A DNA stretch of 64,000 nt from Sphingomonas beigongshangi (GCF_016820445.1 NZ_JADHDT010000008.1:1-64000); one strand, 5' to 3'. Positions 33,843 to 42,996 are shown, counted from the first letter of the stretch. The notes: generated from the letters alone by a model not told the origin. Numbers and translations are program-made.

Positions 33843-34513
33843 CGCTCCGACCGGAGCACGTAGCCCGCGCCCCGCTGCGTCTCGATCGGGTCGCAGCCAA
33901 GGCCGATGAGCGCGGTGCGCAGCCGGCTCATGTTGCTTTCGACGATGTTGGTGGTCGGCGCGAAGGAATAGCCCCAGACCCCCTCCAGCAGCATCGAGCG
34001 CGTGATCAGCCGGTCCGCATTCCGCATGAGGTGGGCCAGCAGCGAATATTGCTTGCGATTGAGCACGATCGACGCGTCGCGGAACCAGGCCTGATGGCCG
34101 CTCGGGTCGAGGTGCAGACGTCCCACCTGCAGCCGCGCGCCTTCGGACCGGCCGCCGCGCCGCCGCGCGATCGAGGCGACGCGCGCGGCGAGTTCGTCCA
34201 TGTCGAACGGCTTGGCGAGATAGTCGTCGGCCCCGGTTTCCAGCCCTTCGATGCGGTCCTTCACCGACCCCAGCGCGCTGAGCATCAGGATCGGCGTCGC
34301 ATGCCCCTCGCGGCGGACATGGTCGATCACCGACAGGCCCGTGATGTCGGGCAGCATGCGATCGAGCACCATCGCATCGCACGCCTCTTCGCGCAGCAGG
34401 CGTATCGCCTCGGACCCGGTCGTCGCCAGCCGCGCCGCATGGCCGACGCGCGTCAGCCCCGCGACGATCTGTTCGCCGATGATCGGATCGTCCTCCACGA
34501 CCAGCAACTGCAT
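33833..34513 (-). CDS. OmpR/PhoB-family response regulator
   Basis: A 226-aa two-domain regulator. The receiver domain has the acidic pair Asp8/Asp9, the phosphorylation site Asp51 in DAMVLDRMLPD, and the conserved Lys in DYLAKPFDMDEL. The winged-helix DNA-binding domain has LNRKQYSLLAHLMRNADRLITRSMLLEGVWG and ETQRGAGYVLRSE. The ATG at 34513 follows GGGGGA. Upstream frame to 34684 crosses a palindromic repeat region and is not coding. It is the first gene of the pair with the kinase. The regulon cannot be read from the sequence; no clear direct-repeat binding site stands out. Confidence 0.93.
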   Translation of the reverse strand: MQLLVVEDDPIIGEQIVAGLTRVGHAARLATTGSEAIRLLREEACDAMVLDRMLPDITGLSVIDHVRREGHATPILMLSALGSVKDRIEGLETGADDYLAKPFDMDELAARVASIARRRGGRSEGARLQVGRLHLDPSGHQAWFRDASIVLNRKQYSLLAHLMRNADRLITRSMLLEGVWGYSFAPTTNIVESNMSRLRTALIGLGCDPIETQRGAGYVLRSERCA

Positions 34514-34608
34514 GACGTCCCCCCGTTCCGGCCGTTTCGATGCCCGAACTCCATGACAGTTCGATGGCGGTCGCCGTTGCGCGTGCTGCCCGGCCGCGCC
34601 CGGGGTGC

Positions 34609-34671
34609 GATCCAGCAAGGCTGGATCGGCGCGATATCGGCCTTCACCCCAGCCGGGTGGGGGGAAGGCCG
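34609..34671. repeat. REP-like compound palindromes in an intergenic region
   Basis: GATCCAGC-AAG-GCTGGATC at 34609-34627 is a perfect 8-bp hairpin. 10 nt later CGGCCTTC 34638-34645 pairs with GAAGGCCG 34664-34671 around a partly paired CACCCC/GGTGGGG core. Paired intergenic palindromes of this form resemble bacterial REP/BIME units. No second copy was noticed in this window. Confidence 0.45.
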
Positions 34672-34754
34672 GTACCGCTTCCACGCGCGGGGATCACACT
34701 CTAGGCTGCATGCCAGGCGCGACGTATCGAACGCGCGGACCAAGGAGATCGCCG

Positions 34755-35552
34755 ATGTTGCTCGCCCTCGTCATGCTGCAGGCCACGACGCTCGGCGCGA
34801 CCAACTATGCCGCCGATCAGCCGATCGCGGCGCCGGCCCGCGCGCCCGACTTCGCCGACGAATTCGCCGGAAACGCCGTCGATAGCGCCAATTGGCGGTT
34901 CGACACGTCGCACAACCGGGCCGGCTGGCCCAATCACGAGCTCGAATATTACGGTCCGGACAATGCGCGGGTCGTCGGCGGGGCGCTGGAGATCGTCGCC
35001 CGCCGGGAGCGGCCGGACAAGCCGGATGCCGGCGGACAGGCCTATACGTCGGCTCGCATGGTGAGCCGGCGGGACTTCGGCTACGGTTTCTACCAGATCC
35101 GGGCGCAGTTGCCGTGCGGGCGCGGCACATGGCCGGCGATCTGGCTGCTGCCCGATCAGGGACCATGGCCCGCCAAGGGCGAGATCGACATCATGGAAAT
35201 GGTCGGCTGGAATCCCAACGTCGTTCACGCCACCGTCCACAGCGCGAAGTTCAATCATGTCCTGAAGACGCAACGCGGCGCGGAGAGGCCGGTGCCGACG
35301 GCGTGCACCGCGTGGCACGACTATCAGCTCGATTGGCGTCCCGACGCGATCCTGATCGGCGTCGACGGCCGCGCCTATATGCGCGTCGCCAACGACCAGC
35401 CAGGCGGCGCCGCGGCATGGCCGTTCGACAAGCCGTTCAAGATGATCCTCAATCTGGCGGTGGGTGGCGACTGGGGCGGGGCGAAAGGTGTCGACGACGC
35501 CGCGCTCCCGCAGATGATGCGCGTCGATTACGTGCGCTACTGGAAGCGGTAG
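34755..35552 (+). CDS. Exported GH16-family endo-beta-glucanase (laminarinase-like)
   Basis: A 265-aa glycoside hydrolase of family 16 with a short hydrophobic N-terminus (MLLALVMLQATTLGA) that may be a signal peptide. The catalytic motif KGEIDIMEMVG gives nucleophile Glu143, assisting Asp145 and acid/base Glu148 in the E-x-D-x-x-E form of laminarinases and agarases. The aromatic substrate-cleft segments GRGTWPAIWLLPDQGPWP and WHDYQLDWRPD are also present. The ATG at 34755 follows AAGGAG. Next to GH3 and a TonB receptor, beta-1,3-glucan is the likely substrate; other GH16 substrates cannot be excluded. It converges with GH3. Confidence 0.9.
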   Translation: MLLALVMLQATTLGATNYAADQPIAAPARAPDFADEFAGNAVDSANWRFDTSHNRAGWPNHELEYYGPDNARVVGGALEIVARRERPDKPDAGGQAYTSARMVSRRDFGYGFYQIRAQLPCGRGTWPAIWLLPDQGPWPAKGEIDIMEMVGWNPNVVHATVHSAKFNHVLKTQRGAERPVPTACTAWHDYQLDWRPDAILIGVDGRAYMRVANDQPGGAAAWPFDKPFKMILNLAVGGDWGGAKGVDDAALPQMMRVDYVRYWKR

Positions 35553-35564
35553 GACGGCCCCCTC

Positions 35565-35590
35565 GCCGCCTCCCGTCTTCCGGGGGCGGC
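35565..35590. terminator. Hairpin between convergent GH16 and GH3 genes
   Basis: GCCGCCTCC at 35565-35573 can pair with GGGGGCGGC at 35582-35590 (9 bp, one G-U). There is no T-run on either strand, so it is a weak terminator candidate. Confidence 0.4.
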
Positions 35591-35643
35591 GGATGCCGTC
35601 GACGTCCGCCCCCCTTCTGCCTCAATCGCTCAACGGCGCCGCA

Positions 35644-37917
35644 TCAAGGCTTCATCGTCTGCGGCTCCAGCGTCGCGGTGGCGACCATCGTCCGGTCGGT
35701 CGCGTCGCGGGCCAGCGCCACGCGATAGGTGCCTCCCGCGATCCGCCAGCCCGGCAGTGCCGTGTCATAGTCGGCAACGATGCGCGGCTCGGCGGTCAGC
35801 GTGATCCGCCGCGTCTCGCCCGGCTTCAGTTCGATCCTCCGGAAGCCCGCGAGCCGCATCGGTGCGCCGCTGCCGTCGCGAGCGACATACATCTGCGGCA
35901 CGTCGGCGCCCGCGCGCTTGCCGGTGTTCACCACGTCGAAGGTGACGCTGAGCGTGCGTCCGCCCGTCACCTGCGGATTGCGATAGGCGAATTGCGTGTA
36001 GCTGAGCCCGTGCCCGAACGGGAACATCGGCTTCAGGCCCTTCTTCTCGTACCAGCGGTAGCCGACGTCGGCGCCCTCGACATAGTCGACCGGAAAGCTT
36101 TCCTGCACGTAGCGCGCGGCATTCGCCGGATCGGCGGCCGCCGACGCTTCGAGGGCGTTGAGCCGGTCGAGCCCGACCGGACGCGAGCGGGGCGGCTGCG
36201 ACGCATTGGCGGGAAAGGTGATCGGCAGGCGGCCGGACGGGTTGATCCGACCGCTGAGGATTCCCGCCAGCGCCTCGCCACCGCGCTGACCCGGATACCA
36301 GGCCTGGATGACCGCCGGTACCTTGGCCAGCCACGGCATCAGCACGGGGCCGCCCGTCTCCATCACCGCGACGGTATGCGGCTGGGCGGTGGCGATCGCG
36401 GTGATCAGCGCGTCCTGCTGATCCGGCAGGTTGAGGTTGGGGACGTCCTGCGCCTCGCTGGTCCATTGCGTCGCGAAGACGATCGCGAGGTCCGCCGCCT
36501 TCGCCGCATCGACCGTGGCGTTGAGGTTCCGCCCGTCGATCCAGTCGATCCGCACGCCGGGCAGGGCCTTGCGCAGCGCCAGCAGCGGCGACGAGGCGTG
36601 GTAGGTGATGCGGGCGAACGACGCGGAAGCGCCGGTCGCGAGCGGGATTTCCACCGGCGCGCCGCCGACGGAGCGCACCTGGCTCGAGCCGCCGCCCGAC
36701 AGCACACCGACATCGGCGTTGCCGCCGATGACGACGATGCGCTTCGCGCTCCTTGCGATGGGCAGCAGGTCGCCGTCGTTCTTGAGCAGCACGATCCCCG
36801 CTTCCGCCGCGCGCTGCGCGACCTCGGCATGGGCCGCATAATCCGGCGTCACCGCGCGCGCCGGCATCGCGGCGGCGAACGCGCCCGTTTCGATCAGCCC
36901 GGTCAGGTAGCGCGCGACCATGTCGTCGAGGCGCGCGAGCGGCACCTGCCCCTTCTCGACCGCATCCTTGAGCGGCGCGGCGAAATAGATCGCCTTGTCG
37001 AGTTCCTGGCCCGACTCCTGGTCGAGCCCCGCGTTCGCCGCCTTGGCAGTGGAATGGACCGCGCCCCAGTCGCTCATCACCCAGCCGCGATGGCCCCAGT
37101 CGCGCTTGAGCACGTCCGTCAGCAGATGGCGGTTCTCGCACGACCAGTCGCCGTTGACCTTGTTGTAGGCGCACATGACGGAGCCGGGATTGCCGCGCTC
37201 GACCGCAATCTGGAAGGCGAGCAGATCGCTCATCCGCAGCGCGGCCTCCCCGATCCGCGCGTCGACGACGTTGCGGCCGGTCTCCTGCGCATTGAGCGCG
37301 TAATGCTTGATCGTCGAGACGATGCGGTTCGACTGGACGCCGGCGATATGCTCGCCGGCCAGCGTTCCGGCGAGCAGGGGATCCTCGCCCAGATATTCGA
37401 AATTGCGGCCGTTCCACGGATCGCGCGTCAGGTTGACGCCACCCGCCAGCAGGACGTTGAACCTCTTGTCACGGGCCTCGGCGCCGATCATCGCGCCGCC
37501 CGCATGCGCGATCGCGGGATCGAAGCTGGCGGCGGTGGCAAGGCCGGACGGCAACGCGGTCGCGACGTCCCCCTTGCGCTGTTCGACCTGATTGGCGACG
37601 CCGAGCGAGGCATCGCTCTCGCGCACCAGCGGGATGCCGAGGCGGGGAATACCATCGACATGGCCCGCCGACGGGATCAGCTCGTTGGCGGTCTTGCCCG
37701 CCGCCATCGGCGGAAACAGGCCGTGCACCAGCGCGATCTTCTCATCGAGCGTCATCCGCGCGACCAGCCGGTCGGCGCGGGCCCGTGCATCGGCCGGGCT
37801 CACCGCCGCGCCGGCGCGATCCTGCTGCGGCGGCGCCGCCGTGACCGCGCCCGCACCACCGATCGCGATCGCAAGCATCGCCCCAGCGCCCAAAGCCTTG
37901 TATCGCCTCGTGTTCAT
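35644..37917 (-). CDS. Exported GH3-family beta-glucosidase
   Basis: A 757-aa family 3 glycoside hydrolase with a signal peptide (MNTRRYKALGAGAMLAIAIG, then GAGAVTAA). The nucleophile is Asp283 in GWVMSDWGAVH. Upstream are the substrate-binding KHYALNAQE and the LTRDPWNGRNFEYLGEDP block. The (alpha/beta)6 sandwich domain (VVIGGNADVGVLSGGGSSQV) and a C-terminal fibronectin-III-like domain (VTFDVVNTGKRAGADVPQMYV) complete the usual architecture. It is divergent from the TonB receptor and shares with it a region holding two LacI-like palindromes. The likely role is release of glucose from oligosaccharides made by GH16. Confidence 0.94.
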   Translation of the reverse strand: MNTRRYKALGAGAMLAIAIGGAGAVTAAPPQQDRAGAAVSPADARARADRLVARMTLDEKIALVHGLFPPMAAGKTANELIPSAGHVDGIPRLGIPLVRESDASLGVANQVEQRKGDVATALPSGLATAASFDPAIAHAGGAMIGAEARDKRFNVLLAGGVNLTRDPWNGRNFEYLGEDPLLAGTLAGEHIAGVQSNRIVSTIKHYALNAQETGRNVVDARIGEAALRMSDLLAFQIAVERGNPGSVMCAYNKVNGDWSCENRHLLTDVLKRDWGHRGWVMSDWGAVHSTAKAANAGLDQESGQELDKAIYFAAPLKDAVEKGQVPLARLDDMVARYLTGLIETGAFAAAMPARAVTPDYAAHAEVAQRAAEAGIVLLKNDGDLLPIARSAKRIVVIGGNADVGVLSGGGSSQVRSVGGAPVEIPLATGASASFARITYHASSPLLALRKALPGVRIDWIDGRNLNATVDAAKAADLAIVFATQWTSEAQDVPNLNLPDQQDALITAIATAQPHTVAVMETGGPVLMPWLAKVPAVIQAWYPGQRGGEALAGILSGRINPSGRLPITFPANASQPPRSRPVGLDRLNALEASAAADPANAARYVQESFPVDYVEGADVGYRWYEKKGLKPMFPFGHGLSYTQFAYRNPQVTGGRTLSVTFDVVNTGKRAGADVPQMYVARDGSGAPMRLAGFRRIELKPGETRRITLTAEPRIVADYDTALPGWRIAGGTYRVALARDATDRTMVATATLEPQTMKP

Positions 37918-37981
37918 CGCGTTCCTCCCCTGCCCGCCGTCGTTCCAGCGGTGACGTTTCCGGGCCTTTCAAGCATATCGG

Positions 37982-37993
37982 GTGAACGTTCAC
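37982..37993. promoter_or_regulatory. LacI-type operator, perfect palindrome
   Basis: GTGAACGTTCAC is a perfect 12-bp palindrome with the central CG common in LacI-family sites. It lies 64 nt upstream of the GH3 start codon and about 110 nt upstream of the receptor's, so it can control both. Confidence 0.6.
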
Positions 37994-38022
37994 AACCTTT
38001 GTAACTCAGCCACAAACGCGGC

Positions 38023-38060
38023 TTGACAGCGGTTTTGAGTTGCGCGAAGTGAACGTTCTC
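38023..38060 (+). promoter_or_regulatory. Receptor promoter -35 and second LacI-type operator
   Basis: TTGACA at 38023-38028 is a consensus -35 box; the -10 around 38046 is weak. GTGAACGTTCTC at 38049-38060 repeats the upstream palindrome with one mismatch and would cover the transcription start, a repressing position. The centres of the two operators are 67 bp apart. Confidence 0.55.
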
Positions 38061-38105
38061 AAGAAGCGCGGCGGAACCGCGCCTTTGTCTATTGGGGAGG
38101 ATCTC

Positions 38106-41100
38106 ATGCGCAGCGTACGTGCTCGCCTGCTTTCGAATTTCGCCATCGGTGCATCGACCCTGGCCTTTGCGATACCCGCGACCGCCAGCGCGCAGGATGC
38201 GGCGGCGACCGTCGGCCAGCCCGGCCCGTCGCAGACCGATCCGCAACCCTCGCCGCAGACCGGCGACGCCGGCCAGGGCGACGGCGATATCGTCGTCACC
38301 GGCATCCGCGCCAGCTTGCGCGAGTCGATTGACCTGAAGCGCAACGCGCAAGGTATCGTCGACGCGATCAGCGCCGAGGACATGGGCAAGTTCCCCGACA
38401 CCAACCTGGCCGAATCGCTGCAGCGCATTACCGGCGTGTCGATCGACCGCTCCAACGGCGAGGGCCAGTTCGTCACGGTCCGCGGTTTCGGCCCCGAATA
38501 CAATCTGGTCACGCTCAACGGGCGGCAGATGCCGACCTCGTTCATCGGCGACGGCAACAGCGCGCCAGGATCGCGCTCGTTCGACTTCGCCAATATCGCG
38601 TCGGAAGGCGTCGCGGCGCTCGAGGTCTACAAGTCCGGACGCGCGACGGTGCCGTCGGGCGGCATCGGCTCGACGATCAACATCCGCACCCCGCGCCCGT
38701 TCGACAAGACGGGCCTGCGCGGCTCGATCGCGGCGCGCGGCGTGATCGACACGTCGCAGAACGGCCACAAGGACATCACGCCCGAAGTGTCGGGCATCAT
38801 CTCCGACACCTTCGCCGACGACCGGATCGGCATCCTCATCACCGGCGCCTACCAGCGGCGCAACTTCAGCGCGAACCAGGCGAACATCGGGTGGCGCGAC
38901 GGCTATCTGGGCAACGAGAACAACTGGGGTTCGCTCGCGCAACCGGGCGACCCGCGCTACGCCAACATCACCAACCGCCCCAAGGCGACCGACGTCTACC
39001 AGGTGCCGCAGAACGGCGGCTACGACGTGGTCAACGGCCGGCGCGAACGCATCAACGGCCAGGCGGTGCTGCAATTCCGTCCGATCGACAGCGTGACCGC
39101 GACGATCGACTATACCTATTCGCGCAACACGATCGATATCCGCGATAACAGCGTCGGCATCTGGTACAATCATAACGACACGGTCAGTGCCTGGACCGAC
39201 GGTCCGGTCGCGGGACCGATCTTCTACACCGAGCGGTTCGGCGCCGGCGAGACCAAGGACCTCGCCTATTCCGCCTCGCAGACGGCGGTGCGCAACGAGA
39301 ACAAGTCGCTGGGCGGCAACATCACCTGGGACGCGCCGGGTGGCGTCACCATGTCGCTGGACGCGCATCACTCGACGGCGGAATCGAAGCCCAACAGCCC
39401 CTACGGCAACAGCAACTCGTTCGGTACGGCGGTCTTCGGCATCCAAAGCCAGACCATCAATTTCGATCACGATCTGCCGGTGCTGTCCTACACCATGTAC
39501 CCGGGCATCGATGCGCTGAATCCGGCGAACATCGTGCCGACCGGCAACGCGTTCCGCAATTCCTACTTCCGCGACGAGATCAACCAGGTGCAGGTCCGCG
39601 GCCATTACGACAATGGCCATGGCTTCATGGACAGCCTCGACTGGGGCGTCGAATATACCGACAACAAGGTGCGTTCGGCCTATAGCGTGCTGCAGAACGA
39701 CACCTGGGGCGGCGCTGGCGGCAGCACCCCCGCGCAGCGCGCGGCCGCGGCGGCGCTGCTGCCCGACAACATCTTCCAGCTGACCAGCATTCCCGACAAG
39801 TTCGCCGGGATCAGCGGCGCGAACGACCCGAACATCATCAAGTCGTTCTTCACCTTCGACCTGCCGACCGCGCTGGCATTGACCGACAAGGCCTATCAGA
39901 CGTGCGGCGGCAATCTGCAGTGCCTGCTCCCCTACACCACCGACTCGCGCGTGCGCGAGAAGACCGTCGCGCCCTATTTCCAGTTTAACGGCAAGTTCGA
40001 CCTGTTCTCGCGCCCCGGTCACCTGATCGCAGGCGTCCGCTACGAGAATACCGACGTCTCGGCGAGCGCCCTGGTCCCGACGCCCGTCGGCGGCCAGCAG
40101 AACTCGCAGAACGAATTCAACGTGCTGTTCCAGGGCAGCGGCTTCACGACCTTCAAGGGCAGCTACCACAACTGGCTGCCGGCGGTCGACTTCGACGTGT
40201 CGCCGCTGGAGAACGTCAAGCTGCGCGCATCGTACAGCCACACGATCACCCGCGCCGATTACGGCAGCCTGCAGGGCGGTCGACGGATCGACCAGCTGTT
40301 CCGCGTCGGCGGCGGCACCGGATCGGTCGGCAATCCGAACCTGATCCCGTACAAGTCCAAGAACATCGACCTGTCGGCCGAATGGTATTACACCAAGGAC
40401 AGCTATTTCTCGGTCGGCTATTTCCACAAGGACGTGTCGAACTACATCGGCCAGACCCAGATCAACACGACCATCCCTAACGTCGCCTCGCCGACCACGA
40501 CCATCAACGGCGTGACCTATAACGGGCCGCGCTATCAGGCGGCGATCAACGCGCCGGGATATGACGGTACCTTCGCCTTCATCCAGAACTATTATATCCG
40601 GAACTTCCCGGCCTATGTCGGCAAGAACGGCGTCTTGCTCGCCGGTCCTGGCGATCCGCTGGCCAACTTCGTCATTACGACGCCGTTCAACAGCAATCAG
40701 ACCGCGGCGGTCGACGGCTTCGAATTCGCGCTGCAGCACAATTTCTGGAACACCGGCTTCGGCACGATCCTGAACTACACGATCGTCAACGGTAACCGGA
40801 AGTATAACAACGCATTGCCGGCCACCGTGTCGCAGTTCGCGATCGTCGGCCTGTCGGATAGTGCCAACGCCGTCCTGTTCTTCGACAAATACGGCATCAA
40901 TGCCCGCGCCGCCTACAACTGGCGCAAGGGATATCTGGCGGGTTCGGGCATCAACCCGACCTATATCAACACCTACGGTCAGCTCGACGCGAGCGCCAGC
41001 TATGCGATAACCCCGATGATCACCATCTTCGCGGAGGGGATCAACGTGCTGGGCGAGGATCGCGGCGGGCATCTGCGCTCCGACCGCAACATAACCTTCG

Positions 41101-41150
41101 TGACGAAGCAGGACGCGCGCTATTCCGCGGGCGTGCGCTTCACCTTCTGA
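38106..41150 (+). CDS. TonB-dependent receptor of the beta-glucan-type locus (1014 aa)
   Basis: A large outer-membrane receptor. The signal peptide ends IPATASAQDA and a TonB-box-like GDIVVTGIRASLRESIDLK is present. The plug contains AESLQRITGVSIDRSNGEGQ, TVRGFGPEYNLVTLNGRQMP and GGIGSTINIRTPRPFD. The barrel ends YSAGVRFTF with a terminal Phe. The plug wording RASLRESIDLKRNAQGIVDA belongs to the carbohydrate-linked receptor group seen in Caulobacter, Xanthomonas and sphingomonads. GGGGAGG before the ATG at 38106 decides the start. It is flanked by GH3 and GH16 and followed, after a strong terminator, by the SapC-halogenase-LacI operon. Uptake of beta-glucan oligosaccharides is inferred. Confidence 0.93.
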   Translation: MRSVRARLLSNFAIGASTLAFAIPATASAQDAAATVGQPGPSQTDPQPSPQTGDAGQGDGDIVVTGIRASLRESIDLKRNAQGIVDAISAEDMGKFPDTNLAESLQRITGVSIDRSNGEGQFVTVRGFGPEYNLVTLNGRQMPTSFIGDGNSAPGSRSFDFANIASEGVAALEVYKSGRATVPSGGIGSTINIRTPRPFDKTGLRGSIAARGVIDTSQNGHKDITPEVSGIISDTFADDRIGILITGAYQRRNFSANQANIGWRDGYLGNENNWGSLAQPGDPRYANITNRPKATDVYQVPQNGGYDVVNGRRERINGQAVLQFRPIDSVTATIDYTYSRNTIDIRDNSVGIWYNHNDTVSAWTDGPVAGPIFYTERFGAGETKDLAYSASQTAVRNENKSLGGNITWDAPGGVTMSLDAHHSTAESKPNSPYGNSNSFGTAVFGIQSQTINFDHDLPVLSYTMYPGIDALNPANIVPTGNAFRNSYFRDEINQVQVRGHYDNGHGFMDSLDWGVEYTDNKVRSAYSVLQNDTWGGAGGSTPAQRAAAAALLPDNIFQLTSIPDKFAGISGANDPNIIKSFFTFDLPTALALTDKAYQTCGGNLQCLLPYTTDSRVREKTVAPYFQFNGKFDLFSRPGHLIAGVRYENTDVSASALVPTPVGGQQNSQNEFNVLFQGSGFTTFKGSYHNWLPAVDFDVSPLENVKLRASYSHTITRADYGSLQGGRRIDQLFRVGGGTGSVGNPNLIPYKSKNIDLSAEWYYTKDSYFSVGYFHKDVSNYIGQTQINTTIPNVASPTTTINGVTYNGPRYQAAINAPGYDGTFAFIQNYYIRNFPAYVGKNGVLLAGPGDPLANFVITTPFNSNQTAAVDGFEFALQHNFWNTGFGTILNYTIVNGNRKYNNALPATVSQFAIVGLSDSANAVLFFDKYGINARAAYNWRKGYLAGSGINPTYINTYGQLDASASYAITPMITIFAEGINVLGEDRGGHLRSDRNITFVTKQDARYSAGVRFTF

Positions 41151-41163
41151 CGCATCGCTTAAG

Positions 41164-41193
41164 GCCAGCCTTCGACGAGAAGGCTGGCTTTTT
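41164..41193 (+). terminator. Rho-independent terminator after the TonB receptor gene
   Basis: GCCAGCCTTC at 41164-41173 pairs perfectly with GAAGGCTGGC at 41179-41188 around a GACGA loop, followed by TTTTT. Read-through would be needed for the downstream operon to share the receptor promoter. Confidence 0.93.
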
Positions 41194-41249
41194 GCGTCCG
41201 GCGGCGGCACGCCTGCCCGAGCGATGTCCAGACACGAGACTCAGGTTCG

Positions 41250-41972
41250 ATGACCAGCCAGCATGCAATCCTGACGGCGGAGGCACATCGCAACCTCCGC
41301 ATCCGTACCGACCGCGCCGCCGCCCTCGGCGACGCCCAGATGTGCTGCATCACCGTGCCGACCGAATTCCGCGCGGTGCAAAGCGAATATCCCATCCTCT
41401 TCCGCCTCAACGACACGCGCGACCGCTTCACCGCCTTTGCCATGTTCGGGTTCGAGAATGGGGAGAATCTCTATCTCGAGGGCGGGCGCTGGGACGCGCG
41501 CTACCGCCCGCTGGCGATGGACATCCAGCCGTTCCTGATCGGCGGCGCACCGGACGGCGAGGGCGCGAAACAGGTTCACGTCGACCTTGCCTCCCCCCGC
41601 ATCGCCACGGGCGATGAAGGCGCGCGGGTGTTCGACGAACTCGGCCAGCCGACCCCCTATCTGGAACAGGTTGCCGAACAGCTCGGCGCGCTCGACGAGG
41701 GATATCGGGCATCCGCCGGCTTTTTCGCCGCCCTGCAGCGCCACGACCTGCTCGAACCCTTCACGCTGGAGGTGACGCTGGACGACGGATCGAGCAACCG
41801 CCTCGTCGGCTTCCACATCATCGACGAGGACAAGCTCGCGGCGCTCGATGGCAAGGCCCTCGCCGAACTCAATGCCGCCGGTCATCTGATGCCCATCTAC
41901 ATGGCGATCGCCTCGCTGGCGCATCTCGGCGACCTGGTTGCGCGGCGGAACCGGCGGATCGCGCATGGCTGA
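41250..41972 (+). CDS. SapC-family protein
   Basis: A 240-aa protein of the SapC family, named after a Campylobacter S-layer-associated protein. Recognisable parts are ITVPTEFRAVQSEYPILFRL, FGFENGENLYLEGGRWDARY, PLAMDIQPFLIG, and the C-terminal LDGKALAELNAAGHLMPIYM. There is no signal peptide or membrane helix, so it should be cytosolic in spite of the family name. The ATG at 41250 has no strong ribosome site. It heads an operon in which every joint overlaps: SapC with cupin 8 nt, cupin with halogenase 4 nt, halogenase with LacI 1 nt. SapC genes commonly sit behind TonB receptors in this group with unknown function. Confidence 0.9.
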   Translation: MTSQHAILTAEAHRNLRIRTDRAAALGDAQMCCITVPTEFRAVQSEYPILFRLNDTRDRFTAFAMFGFENGENLYLEGGRWDARYRPLAMDIQPFLIGGAPDGEGAKQVHVDLASPRIATGDEGARVFDELGQPTPYLEQVAEQLGALDEGYRASAGFFAALQRHDLLEPFTLEVTLDDGSSNRLVGFHIIDEDKLAALDGKALAELNAAGHLMPIYMAIASLAHLGDLVARRNRRIAHG

Positions 41973-42996
41973 GGCCGATCCCGGACCGCTCGCGGGTCTT
42001 GCAGCGGTGGCCGAGGTCGCCATTGCCGACGCCGCCGAACTCGACGTCCGGTTGCGGACGGCACAGCAGCCGTTCGTCGTGCGCGGGCTCGCCGCCGGCT
42101 GGCCGCTCGTGGAGGCGGGCCGGCGATCCGGGGACGCGGCCCGTGCCTATCTGCTCGCCCATCACCGCGACAAACCCTTCACCGTCTCGGTCGGTCAGCC
42201 GGGCAGCGGCGGTCGGTTGTTCTACGACGATGCGATGGCGATGAATTTCCGCACGTTCGAAGCAAAGCTGCCGGAGATCTTCGCGCGCATCGCGGCCTTC
42301 GCCGGCAAGCCGGAGGCGCCGGTCGTCTATCTCGCCTCGATCGACGTGCATCAGTATTTCGAGGGGCTGCACGCCGCCAATCATGTCGATCTGGGCGATC
42401 GCGAGCCGCTCGCCAGCATCTGGATGGGGACGCGCACGCGCATCGCCGCGCACAACGACGTGCCCAACAACCTCGCGGTGGTGGCGGTCGGCCGGCGGCG
42501 CTTCACGCTCTTCCCGCGCGAGCAGTTCCGCAACCTCTACCTCGGGCCGGTCGACAATACCCCCGCGGGCCGGGCGGTCAGCATGGTCGATTTCAGCAAT
42601 CCCGACCTCGTCCGCCATCCGCGCTTCGCGGAAGCGATGGCGCATGGCCAGGTCGTGGAGATGGCGCCCGGCGATGCGCTCTACATCCCCGCCCTCTGGT
42701 GGCATCATGTCGAGGGGCTCGAGGACTTCAACGTCCTCGTCAATTATTGGTGGCGCGAGACGCCGCGATGGATGGGCCAACCGCAGGAAGTCCTCAACCA
42801 CGCGATGATGGCGATCCGCGATCTGCCGGCGGACGAGAAGGCGCATTGGCGCGACATGTTCGACTATTACGTCTTCGACAACGATGCCTCGGTCACGGAT
42901 CATATCCCGGCGGGCGGCCGCGGGGTGCTGGACCCGATGACGCCCGAACTGGCTGCGCGGCTGCGCGGCTATCTCATGCGGGCGCTCAGCCGATGA
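41965..42996 (+). CDS. Cupin-like (JmjC-type) Fe(II)/2-oxoglutarate oxygenase-like protein
   Basis: A 343-aa cytosolic protein of the cupin-8/JmjC-like group. After an N-terminal QQPFVVRGLAAGWPLVEAG, the double-stranded beta-helix carries the iron triad: His-x-Asp in RIAAHNDVPNNLAVVAVGRR and the distal His in YIPALWWHHVEGL. The segment RRFTLFPREQFRNLY is the usual follow-on strand. The ATG at 41965 overlaps the SapC stop by 8 nt and its own stop overlaps the halogenase ATG as ATGA. Related proteins hydroxylate protein side chains, but targets for this clade are unknown. Physical coupling to the halogenase gene suggests joint modification of one substrate. Confidence 0.88.
   Translation: MAEADPGPLAGLAAVAEVAIADAAELDVRLRTAQQPFVVRGLAAGWPLVEAGRRSGDAARAYLLAHHRDKPFTVSVGQPGSGGRLFYDDAMAMNFRTFEAKLPEIFARIAAFAGKPEAPVVYLASIDVHQYFEGLHAANHVDLGDREPLASIWMGTRTRIAAHNDVPNNLAVVAVGRRRFTLFPREQFRNLYLGPVDNTPAGRAVSMVDFSNPDLVRHPRFAEAMAHGQVVEMAPGDALYIPALWWHHVEGLEDFNVLVNYWWRETPRWMGQPQEVLNHAMMAIRDLPADEKAHWRDMFDYYVFDNDASVTDHIPAGGRGVLDPMTPELAARLRGYLMRALSR

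Noticed and set aside
32463..34382. 639-codon single frame as one giant kinase
   Set aside because: The first ~180 codons mirror the response regulator in another frame. The kinase proper starts with its membrane helix after the GTG at 33842.
37914..41210. 1098-codon minus-strand frame opposite the TonB receptor gene
   Set aside because: Same cause: low-complexity Asp/Arg/Val-rich translation antisense to a well-supported receptor.
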